A DNA stretch of 64,000 nucleotides, from NCBI RefSeq assembly GCF_002234675.1, contig NC_019870.2:2081985-2145984 (forward strand). Direction: 5' to 3'. This DNA comes from Oryzias latipes (lineage: Eukaryota > Chordata > Actinopteri > Beloniformes > Adrianichthyidae). A program made the translations under genes and the position numbers. Positions 35,646 through 48,100 of this stretch are shown piece after piece. Each line of letters opens with the position of its first letter. Position 1 is the stretch's first letter. Under the pieces are notes generated by a model. That model did not search any database. It saw only the letters and a program-made list of their open reading frames with translations, and was not told the DNA's origin.

Positions 35646-38600
35646 ATGGCGGACCTGGAAGCGGTGCTCGCCGATGTCAGTTATCTGATGGCAATGGAGA
35701 AGAGCAAGTCCACCCCCGCGGCGCGAGCGAGTAAGAAGATCATCCTTCCGGAGCCCAGGTAAGGCGCGCGCCGCTTCTGCTGTCTGTCCCCCCCACCCCC
35801 ACTCACACCCCGCGTGCTCAGTCTTGTGCAAACGTTTCCTCCTTTAACCGCCATGAAAACAAGCTTTCCTCCACGTGACTGGCTCCGCCTCCACCTGTCA
35901 CCTGCGTGGAAGTGTGGGAACAGTGTCAGCGTTTCCTGCAGGCAGGGGGGGCTCCAGTGGTGCTGATGCAGCTTTATCTCTGTGGAAACATACCCCCCCC
36001 CCCCCCCCCCCCACCGCCTCTGATCTGAGGATCTGAGTCAGACTGCAAGTGATTGAACAGGATGTGGCTGAAATTTGGAGATAAATTTATACATAAAATG
36101 TTTTTGTTTTTTGGGGGGGGGGGGGGGGGGGGCGTTGTGAACCTGCAGGCCTCAGTCAGAGCTGCAGAAATGACTGAGGTCGAAGCCCCGTGCAGCAGAT
36201 CTGGATGGTTGCTGCGTTTGGAAACGTGCTCACTCAGCAGAGGCTGAAGTTAACCCGCAGTAACCCTGACGCTTCACTGCTCTGGTTTAACGCTGGTGTC
36301 ACATCGTCCTGATGCTTTGAATCATGGGAAATACGTGTGAATCCCTGTTTATTTACACATTCACAGCAGTAGAATCAGAATTTTACCAAACGGTCTCAGT
36401 GAAGCTGGAGTGTGGAGATGTTTGCTGTGTTTTTTGTTCACTTCAGGACTCCAGCTCCACGTCTGCAGCTTTGTCGAAGCTTCACTGTTAGACTCGATCG
36501 TCTCTCATTTTCTGCAGTTTGTGGCTCATATGAACTAAACGGCGAATGTTGGAGAGACCTATGTGCAGGTGTTTGGAACATGCTCAGGTGTGTGATAGGG
36601 AGGGGAGAACGGTTCAGCATCACCTGCTGCCGTCCAGAAGGATGCAGCTCCCTTCCTCATCCTCTTCAGAGTCTGGACTGGAGCAGATGTTGCTTCAACA
36701 CCTGGATTTTCCTTCCAGTCTTTACTTATATTTCACGTGTGATTCTTAAAGAGTCCATGCAGGGATTTCTCCTTCATACTACGTTCACACCAGGCTTGGA
36801 AACGTGACAATTTTCTAAGAAAAGTCAATGTAAACATACCTATATCCCCGTTTTGGGCTTCTGCGTTTAAAACTCTGGCGTTTTAAAAAGTGATCATGAA
36901 GGAGAAATTGGGTGAAATTATTCGACAGTCTTGTGCATATCGGGATAGAGCTGTGAAGGAAAAAGCCTGGAGCAGATTCATGAGATTTGCACCGCTTTGA
37001 CACTTCACGCCAAGCCTCTTCCATCCGTGAGTCCATGCGCTAGTATCTGGTAGCAACGGTCAAGTGTGAACACCGTACGCTAAAGGCGTGTTTGGTTTGA
37101 CCTGAACTCTGGACCAAACCATAAAGCTCTGGTTCTGTGCTGTTAGTTTGTTAGAAAGAACGGAGGTGCAGCCTGATGTGCACAGAGAGTCTGCAGAATC
37201 TCTCAATCCTTTCTGAAGTCAGAGGTCCGTCCAGTCACATGCCTAACGTTCCCTTTACTTTTCCCACACCCCTTCATCCTTCCAGCCCCTACAGATGTGG
37301 CTTCAGGTTCCAGAATGAAAAGGAGCTCTCCCTGGTTCCTCGGTGCGAGTTTCCTCCCCTGAGGGTCTCCGATGTCTCTCGCAGTTCTCGGCAGTAGCCG
37401 ATCGTGTTCTCAGATATGTCAGTTGTAGCTGATGTGCATTTACTTCCAAGTGCTTTTTATTGTTCCATAACTGCTGCGTATTCGGCGTGTAATCAGTTTA
37501 GGAGCTGAGTTTTACATCATTTATCCCGTTCAACGGTGATTGCATTAACTGAAAACCATTAGTGATCCTCTGAAAGCTGATAAATGTTTCCATCCGGCCG
37601 GCCGGCCGGCCGCTCGCGCTTTCACTCTACGTCAGTTTGCTTTCAAAATGAGCTTGTAGAAACTTGAAGCTGGATGGAAGACACCCCCGTTAAAACACAC
37701 AAACAATGGTTTGTAGCTGGTGGTGAGTCAAAGTGGGACTTGGGTTCCACGTGAAGAAGGATCTACTGAGAATTGGAGCAGGCTGGCCTCTCTGCTGGTT
37801 CAGCAGAGACCCAGTACCGCTCCGTGGGGCAGTTGGTACCGGGCCGCACAGAACAACACACAACCTACATTTTTTGTTTTGTTTTATATATAATCTGAGT
37901 CTGAAGAAAGTTTTATTTTGTAAAACTACTGGTGTCTCCCCTCCACATGTCAAGCCGCTCGGTCACATGGCCAAAATCCATCCGCTATTTTCTAAATTCA
38001 AACGCCCAAGCTAGCAAAGTTAACAAAAAACAAACGTATTTAGAAAGTTTTCTTTTTTTTTTTTTTTGTAGAAAATATCCTGAGATGAAGAAGAGCCTTT
38101 GATTTCAAAATAAATCAGAAGTCTTTCCTCCAAATATGGATTCATTGTGACAGTTGTTCCCACAGACCATAATAATAATAATAATAATGCAGATTATTCA
38201 GAACTGGCTTTGTAATGTTACGAGGAGGCTGCTAATGAAGTTGTGCATGTTTATGATTGTTCAGACAAACCTAGTGTTAGCGACTGTTTTTTCTTTTTCT
38301 TTTTAGCTACATGAAATCTAGTGAGTAAATAATGTTTAAAGCAACTGCAGGTATTTTACTGAAGAAGATTACCTCTACCCTCAGAAGGCAAAACAAACAC
38401 GAAGCTATAAGAAAAATATGCAATTCAGACGGCCACTTCAGCCCCGTGAAAATATTGTCTGACGTTGAACCACTGAGAGTCCGACAGGTGTTTTACCTGA
38501 AGGTGAGCTGCGTGAGAATATTCTGCTCCTGCTTTGATGAATCTAAATCCAGACCTTCTGATTAAAAAGAGTGAACCCTCAACCTGATTCTGCTGGGATC

Positions 38601-41600
38601 CATTCAGCTCATCAGGCTGCTTTGATAGACCGTCTTCACATTTATGTTGTGTTTTTATGACTCACACAGACTACAATGAAGCACAGACACACCAACCATC
38701 AGACTCTGCTTTTGTTCCTGCCGTGTGGGCAGAAGGAAAAAATAAAACACAACAGTGAACATAAAGCGCCAACAAACCGATTCAGTTTTTTTTCAGGAGC
38801 GGATTGTGAGAACGGAAGCCTCGAACTTCATCAAAACCTAAACCAGTTTCAAGTTCGAGATCCTCCCAGAGCTTTAGACTGACTTTTTCTTACTGCAGCG
38901 GGACAAAAGCTACACATTTTTACCCATATTGCATTTCTTTGCACAGTTTTACAGTCACTTTTGATCCTTCTGTCTGTTTGCTGCTGAAAGGAAGAGGCAG
39001 CGCATTTACACCAGCACGAAACGCCTTTCAAATGTTAGAAGCAGTCGCTAAAGCTGGATTGTCAGCCACCGTCCTCCTGCAGTCTTTGCAATAAATGCAG
39101 TGAGTTATGGTACGGGCAGGAAACTGGTTAAGCCGCTGCCTTTGACATGAAAACACCACAGGAGTGACAAGAAAGTGGTTACAGCCATTGGTATAAAACA
39201 AAACATGACATTTATGTTATGGAAAGACTAACTTTTGCGATAAAGATGCAAACAGATAAAGGTTTGAGATGATGGGCAAAATGGGTCAAATATATAGACC
39301 AAACCTTCTTTAATTCCAACAATAAAATACTTCTCTATTACAAGATAACAGATAATGTGGGTTTATTTTATTGATTCGTCTTTTTTTTTTGGATAGGAGT
39401 GTGATTGACAGCTGTTCTGTTTTTCTTTTGTTCATATAAAAAAGAGGGGAAGAGTACAAAATGGTCAAAAACACGCATTCTGATTTACTGACTGAAAATA
39501 TATTTGATGTAAATTGATGTGTAACTTGGAAACAATGTAACAATGATGTAAAAGTTGATATTCCCTGTCAAAAATATAAATAAAATTAAAAAACAGAAAA
39601 CATCACAGGAGATTTCAGGTTTACAACCCCAGCACACAAACACTTGCATATAGTTCACTATATTATCAACAAAACGTTAGATTTTATGTAATTATCAGGC
39701 CCTCATTGATAATACCTCTTTCTCTTTTGAAGTGTGAATGTTTCCTTTTCTCTCTCTTGCAGCTTCTTCCCTCACACCACAATGAAATTCACATTAAAAC
39801 CAACAGCTGGAATTTATTAAAATCAAGGGAAAAAAAGTCAAATTCAGCAGTTATTAAATCATAAACTCCATTTTCCAGACCCTCAGACTGTCATTCTCTT
39901 TATTTTCAACATTCCTCTAGTTTGTCAAAAACAATTGTCACCATGTGGCATCTTACTGCACAATGAAATGTTACATTTTTAAAAGCAGTTCATCCTCACC
40001 TGAACCGGTTTCTGTTTTTGTAAAATGCTGAAGAGAATTAATTCGAGGAAAAAACGGATTTGTCCTGAAAACGTTTGTATCCACTGAGCGCATATGGACT
40101 CCTGTTCAGCTGTCATCAAGTTTACACTTCAAACTGTTTGCTATCAAATGTTCCCTCCGTTTTATTGATGCTCAAATACAACAACCGCATTTCCACAATA
40201 AAAGCTTTTTTATTGTGGAAGTAAACGGTCATCTCCATTTATGAAGCAGCAGAAAGTGCCACCGCTTAGTCCACGCCACCGCACAACCAGAGTATAAACG
40301 TGCTCAGACCAAGTCTCAATCATTTTTTATGGATCATTCTTAACAAAAAAGTTTCTAATCTTTCTTTTAACCTTTCTGCTCTCATCATCTGAGGCTACAA
40401 ACTCTGTTTATTGGACTGCTAGCTACTCGCCTCCCTGTGATGGCAGCATTTGCCAGTGCGACTCTGCACACTTACAGGAATATTTGGACCCTGATGTGGC
40501 CTTATTTTGTGTTCTTACCCCAACCGCAGGTTAACTTCCAGTGTCACACAGGTTTTATTTTTTACTTTAGAGCAGCTGGGTGCACAATTGCAGAGTGAGA
40601 TTTTTATCAGTTGCACCTTTGAGAAATTAGGCGGCTGCTCCGGTGTCCATCTTTTCAGAACCGGCGGGTTTGAATGGGAAAGTTTCCTTTACAGAAGCTC
40701 TTTGTACGAATTCATGTAATAATCCACAGCTGAGTCTACACCCAGGAGTAGGTGTGGACTCCTTTGTTTGCCGTCACAAACAGAAGTCAGCTGAACCCAA
40801 CCGTGCTAGTTTGGAACCACAGTTACGCAAACATTAGCACTGGAGGGTCAGAAGACAAGTTCTGGTTTATGCAGATGATGTTCTGTTGGCTTAATCAAAC
40901 CAGGATGTTTGATCAACATTGGAGCGTTTTGCAGTCAAGTGTGTAGCAGGAATTAGCAACTCCAAGTGGGAGGCCTAGGCTCTTGTCTAGAAAAGGGTGG
41001 TTTGCCCTCTCCGGGTTGGTGGACAGCACCCACCTTCAGGGGAGTAGTTCCTGGATTTTGTTCATTTGGATTGTGAGATTGACAGGTGAATAGTTGCAGT
41101 GGTATTCAAAGTAAAAAGGAGCTTAGCAGAAAGGCACAGCTCTTGATCCTACCCTCACCGGTCATGACCTTTCAGTCCTCACCAAAATAACATCCCAATT
41201 AGAAGCGGCTAAAAGGGTTTTTTTGGCTGGGGGGCTGGATGCCCCCCTAGAGAGAAGAGTGAGGAGTCACTCACTCCTTTTCCAAATCCAGAAAAGATTG
41301 TTGATGGTCCTCAATCTTCTATGGGATGCTGTTACAACCATGTTACTAGTTGTGACCATTGGGTCGCCAGCTTTACCCATCAGATCACCATTTGTAACCA
41401 TCAGGATACCAGCTATTACATCCTGTTATTAGTTTTTGTCAGATCACCAGCTGATACCACCAGGAGGCCAGCTGTTACCATCAGGTTATTATTGTAATCA
41501 GGTTACCAGTTGTTAACTTAAGATCATCAGCTGTTACCATCTGATCACCAGATTTTACCACCTGATCACTATTTTAACCATCAGGTTACCAGCTATTACA

Positions 41601-42416
41601 TCCGGTAAGTAGTTGTTATCAGATCACCAGGTGATACCAGGAGGCCAGCTGTTACTATGAGTTGTTATCAGGTTACCAGTTGTTACCTTCATATTATCAG
41701 CTTTTACCATCTAATCACCATTTTTAACCATCATGTTGGCCTCTGATCACCTGTTGTTCCCATCAGGTTATCAGAAATGAGCAGCTGAGGTTTGTGGTTT
41801 CAGAGGTGCATAAAGCATTAAGCTAAGGCTTTGGTAGAAGCTGAGTGATGCGGCTGCAGATCAGCATCCAGACTCCTGTTATACCGCAGGCTGGTGAATG
41901 CAGCAGCTGCTCTATGTAAGCAGACGACGCTTTCATTTCTGAGCTAACTTCAGCGTTTTCTTTTACAAAAGGAGAGGGGAGCAGATGTGTGCTCGCTGCA
42001 GCAGGCTGTGTGCACACTGCTGTCATTAAGGGTGGGGGGGTGGTGCTTCAATGTGGCACTTTGGTGAGAGCCGGCACTGCCGCATTCTCAGGGGGGCCGG
42101 GCCTTGCTACTCTGACAGAGAGGTGAGAGTCGTGGAGGGGGCCAAACCAGAAAGCTTTAAAGAGATGTAGAGTCACCCAGAAATAAATGCTGTCGTCTGC
42201 AAATTATCTGACGATTCTAAACTGTCTGACAATAGAAGCCAAACAATTTCAATTTCAATGTATTTGTTTGTAGGCTAAGCCCCTTGAGATGTGTCATCTC
42301 GTTTTCAAGGGGGTCCTCAACTTACAACAAAACAGGCAAATACCGACAGATACAGTTCAGCAAACCTTACACATGTCAAAACAATGAACAACGTAAAATA
42401 TACAAGGCAACGAGCA

Positions 42417-42509
<93 letters not shown>

Positions 42510-45088
42510 TTACTGCAGCTCTTAGCAGTTAGTTTAAAGGTAAGGGAATAAAAAGCAGGAAAGAAATCAAATTATTGTTTTTTTTATATAGTTTCTGTCA
42601 AGCTTCTGGATTTAAAAACAAAACAAGGACTCAAGCAAAGCATTGTGAACAATATTTGTTCAAAGGTTAAAGCATTGACTAGTTGTCATACTCTGTAGGC
42701 TACAACCAGGGAACTAGTTACCAAAAGCAACCCGCCGTTGTTCTTCCATTGATACTGAACTTTGAATTTGACCTCAAGTTCACTATTAAGACAACTGGGA
42801 CAAACAGGAACCATTGTTAAAATCTAAAACATCATTGTGAAATCAAAATTGAACAAGGACAGGTCTGTGCACAGCCCCCTGGATGATCGGTCTCTTAGTT
42901 CTCCAGAGCTTAAACTCTAAATCTTACTCGGCAGCTTGGTGGTCTCTTCCGTTCGATGACCATCTCCTGCTCATGCTAAGTTCCTCTTTTGAGGGCCAGC
43001 GCTCCGACACACAGCCTCAAAACTCCATGAAGAAAACTGAGCTTCTGATGACCATCCGTCATCCTCTCATTACGTCAAACACGGGTCCAGCTGACCCACC
43101 CCTCAAACATGAGCCCCACCATCGGTAAATCCCTGACAGGACAGGAATCTATTTCAGATAGGATGGGTGATATATTGGTGCCAGTATCGGTATCGGACGA
43201 TATTTGCATAGTTTGAGTTTATCAGTATTGGTCAAAGATTTAAAAAAATCTACAGATATTCTTCTGACTGTTTTTAGAAACACTTTATTTTTTAAATGAA
43301 TACTTGGTCCTAATAGATTGGGAAGCTTATGTTTCCAGTCAGTAATTGACTGTTTTCAGGTAAATGTTATTTTTGATAGAGATAGACATTGTTCCTAATA
43401 GATCAATGGGGAGCTTATGGTTAGTTATGTCCAATATTCAATACATGGTCTGAATGCTTTCAGATATATTTATATGAAGGTTTGAAAGGGATACTTGTTC
43501 CTATGAGATCCTTTGCTGTCTGTTAAAAAGCAAAAGTACAATGTGATTGTCCAGTAAAAGAAAAGTTGTGCATTTCTAACAAAAAGGAAATCTAAACTTT
43601 GTGTCACTGTAGACACTTAAGTATTGGTATTTGCAAATGTCGGCTATCAACCACAGATGCAGGGGAAATGTCCGTTATCTGGATCAGCCGGAAGAAATTA
43701 TATTGGCCCATCCCTAAATTCAGATATTTTGTGAGAGAAGCAGTTAAAGCTTCCTGTTAACATTTGTAGATGAGATGGTTGATAAGCTCACACCCTTACA
43801 ACACAGGTGAAGGTTTTTGTTTTTTCTGTTTGTACTGATTGCAAAAGTGAGATCTTGCAAAAAGGCAACTTTTTTTCATGTTCAGAAGAACTGCTTTGAG
43901 CGTCAACAGCAACAGTTTGTTTTTACCTCAGAATGTCCTGAAGTTGTTCAGGTGTTGGTCAGAATCTGGAGCACAAACGTTCCTCATGTGAGCAGACGGC
44001 GAGATAGAACATCCTTTGGAGCAAATTATTCCTGTGACGGAGCGTTATCAAAGTCTGGTTTTTAGAAAATAAAAACAGATGTTTTCTATTTCTTTGTTTT
44101 GTTCCTCACAGACCTTTATATCTGAGGCTGACACAGACTTTTTACCACTTCTTCCCAGTGTGCTTTTTTTTATTTTTATCATCCTAATAAAAAATAGAAT
44201 TGTCTATTTTTTATTAAAAACCATCACTTCCCTGCAGCACAAGCAGCTCAGATGTTTGCCGATCTTTTCAAATAAGCGTTGGTCACAAATGTGTTTGTGG
44301 TTGTCTTGCAGAAATGATGAATTTGGACATTTGGATGTCCCCTTCTCCATCATTGATGACTGCTCAGGGTCTACAACCTCCAAAAACGCTGACTTTTGGT
44401 CTGCTGGTTTGACTTCTTCAGATCAAACCTTGTAGACATAAAAGTTTAATGGTCCGATAAATTAAATTAGATGAGAAATGAACTAATCTAGAAAGGAGCT
44501 GTGGCTTGGTCTAAGAGTCTTTGACAATCCCCAACATTCTTTGATGATGTAATATCCTTAATTTATGTGTAGTCCACGAAAAAATCATTTTGATCAATAA
44601 TTACAAATCTGTTGTTGATCTGTAATGATGAACATAAGTTTCTGCTCTGGATGCTTCTTCCCTCTGTTTCTGGTGTTTGTTAGTATTTTTTCTTTTATTT
44701 CTTTATCATTTCAGACAGTTTAGAGCTTTTTGTTTCAAATAAAAAGTGACGGAAATCCCTTTAAAAGCCTCAGTAGGTCAAATAAACCAGCAGTTAGCTG
44801 ATCAAGCCTTTTACCGTCACGGTACGGATGCAGGGACATTCAGCCAGCGGAGATAAGAGACCAACGTGTGAGACGAGTCCAAACAACTTCAAGACCGGGT
44901 TGATTATTTACCCAGCCACGTTGTAGCTCATTGACACACTTCATGCAGCATCCACTTCCTGTTCAAGCTCAATATTTTCATATATGCATACATACTTTGT
45001 GCTGTGTGGAGCGTAAATGAAAGCCGGACCTGAACTGAAATGAGACTATGAGGAAGCTGTTCCACAGATGATGTGTGTATGAGTGTGA

Positions 45089-45120
<32 letters not shown>

Positions 45121-48100
45121 GCACACACTATTAGTACATGTTTGTCAGTTACATGTTTGTTTGTACATTGTTGTTAATGTCATTGATAATTAAAAAACTA
45201 CACAGTAAGATTACACAAAGATACTTTAGTATTAACAGATTTTTATTGCAAAGACAGAAAGCAGTGCCTATCGTATCTCATGCTCTGTTGAAACCCATGC
45301 AATGGGGGGGAGCGTGGCATTTCAAAGGCGCTGCTGGCTCCGTACGAAGCACGTGTCACGGAAAACACTGCTTCCTTAATGAGCTTGTATTTATCGACCA
45401 GGAGGACACACGTGGGGCGGCTTCATTAAACACTCCGGTTGACCAGAGTCAAAGTCTTCTGCCGGGGACTTGACCTGCCACGGGGGAAAAAGCGACTTTC
45501 TGATGACAGACAGAATTTGCGCTCAGTGAATTTAAACGCGCATGTGCAGTGACGTATGTATCGGAGGATGTCCGATTGGCCGTTCTGTATGTCAATCAAG
45601 TCCCGTCCTTCGCGGTGAGGATTCTGATTTGCTGATAGATTTTTTAGAAGTCCTTTATAATTGTGGATATTTATCTTTGCTGGCCTGTGATCTACCCTCA
45701 TGTCCTTGAAGATCTACCGGTCGATCGCGATCGACGTGATGAGCACCCCTGCTCTAGTCTTTAAAAAAAACAAACATTTTTAACAGCAAAACATGTTCTA
45801 GAATTGATTCAGTTGGTAAAACTGTTTTAGCTGAAACCAAACCCATGAGGTGCATCTCAGACTCTAAAAGCTTCAGTTCCATTTATTAAGATGAGCAGGT
45901 ACAGCGAGAAACATAGTCCTTTGTGTTATGTGGCAGTTTTATTCTAGAACACCTCACTCTAGTGGTAAGAACTGGAAATGCAGGACAAGCTGGAACAGTT
46001 ACTGCTTTTTTATTTTTTATTTTGCGACATCTGGTGACATTGATAGTGATAGATGTGGACATGGACCGTGCTAATAAAGGCTAATAGGTTTCATGTTAGC
46101 AGGGAAACAAATCCAAACAAGTTTGACTCTTTTAACTAAAACACAGCAGTAAAATATGATGCAAAATAATCCCAGAATAAATGCCGCTGTGGGCGTTTTC
46201 CAGGCCAGGAAGAAAGTTTGTCGGTGAATCAATGCGCATCATCTCTTCTACATCAGCTGCAGGGTTTTTGTTTCTCAGGACAGGCTTGGAACTGTGTAAG
46301 GAGGAATAATGATGTTGAAAAGTATCCGAACAGGTGATTCGGGATAAGATCTAATCTAGAATGTGCACTCGATTGGCAATGAATCCTGTCAATGTTTTGT
46401 TTTTTTACTGAACACTGAGATGTTCAAAAAAATCTGAGGAAAGTTCAACTCCAGGACTGATGAAGTGTGACTTCACGGAAAAACGTGGAGCAGCTAAAGG
46501 ATCTTTACTAAACTGTTGTTACGATCTGATCTTATGTAAGCAGAAAACATTCATCTTTTCTTCTGTTAGTGTAAATTTTAGAAACAGAACATGAAAAACA
46601 AAAAACAAAAAGACGAAGAACAGATGTAAACTTCAGCACCTGACTCCGCTGATTGTGTTACGCAAGTGTGCTGTCTGGAATAAATCAGACAGATTAAGTA
46701 TGCGCTGAAGGGCAGCGAGGCGGCGAATGGGGTCAGCAGCGGGGTCTCCCAGCGCCGGCCGGGGTTCTGCTTCGTCATGCTGGAAAAAACAACCGACGGC
46801 TTCAGGGAAGGTCATCCAGGAGGCAGCAGGACGCTTCTGGCCAGGATTTGCATGTTTTCCCGCTGAGCTCCTCAGCTGACGGCCGAGGCCGCGGTGGTGA
46901 AACGCAGCCAGGAGAAAGATAAATGAGTTCAAGCAGGCCTGATCTGCATCCCATCATCCGGTCAGCATAAAGCCAGCAGCTGGCACCGAGGTTTTACTCC
47001 TCGCAGGCAGGACTCGAATGTCTCACTGGCGGATGCTTTCTGTAATTCCTGGAAGATGTTTGGACAGCTGCTACAGGCGTATTTCAAACTGTCTGTGAAT
47101 GAGTCTGCATCGACCCGCTCTCATGCACTCTTTCAATTAAGCTGTAAGAACCTGTTCTGCAGAACCTGCGATCATCTGGGCACTTGTCTGAGTTTGAGCC
47201 AGCAGTTTGAAAATGGATGCACAGACCAGAATCAGAACATTTACTGCTTTCTTACAGAGTTTGACCCAGAAGAAACTCTCTGAAATATTCTGTACTCTGT
47301 ATTATAATTTGATCAGAATCTAAAACAGTAGAAGACAATAAATATAGACAATATAATGTTCTCAAAGGTGTTATAAACATGACTTTAGTTCTAAGGAGTA
47401 AGCTAGACTGTGATATTACTGCCTAACCACCTCCTTTCCCCTGAGATCCTGGATTTCTGACAGTTATTATAACCTGGCGGGGGTCAATAAGCCTGACATA
47501 GTCAAGTTTCTGTTAAGGCTAGTAGACTCAGAAAAAGTCCAAATTCCCACCCTAACCTCTAACTACTAAAAAACCATATAGCGACTCTATCTTAGTGCCC
47601 TGAATTTTAAAAGCAACGCGGACGCCACGATCACTACTTGATTTTTTCTTTTCAAACAGCGGATATGACGTCATCGATTTCACAAAGTTAAAATCTAATT
47701 GATGAGCGTTTTGCGACGATTATTTATGAATCCACTGTTTTCTGAAGATAAAAACGTTGGTTTATCAAAAAATTACATTGGAATACTTTTTTTTTTGGCT
47801 AAAATTGTACCAACGCAATGCATTGTGGTCTATATTTGCCGATCTACTGAGCATCAGTGCACACTGGTTTTTCACAGAGACTTATTATTTAATTCATTGA
47901 CTAAGAAGGACTTTGACAAAATGGATCTAATGTTTCGTTCTGAAGACATTAACTTTAGTCACCAAACTTTCTCACGTGACTAATTATCACCTATTTTTAC
48001 TAGTTACGTTTTTTTCTAGTTGATAGTTGCTTTATTTATACGTGATTGTTCGAGCTACTTCACAGAAGTGCCCTGTTTAAGTGGTAAATTATAACAGAAG

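Noticed and set aside
36781-37085. Possible DNA transposon with 'gttcacacc'/'ggtgtgaac'-like ends
   Set aside because: The inverted words are short and imperfect, and no target duplication is visible. Left as a note under the intron entry.
42284-42551. Thr-His, His-Thr and Val-Cys repeat frames
   Set aside because: All are readings of the CA microsatellite.
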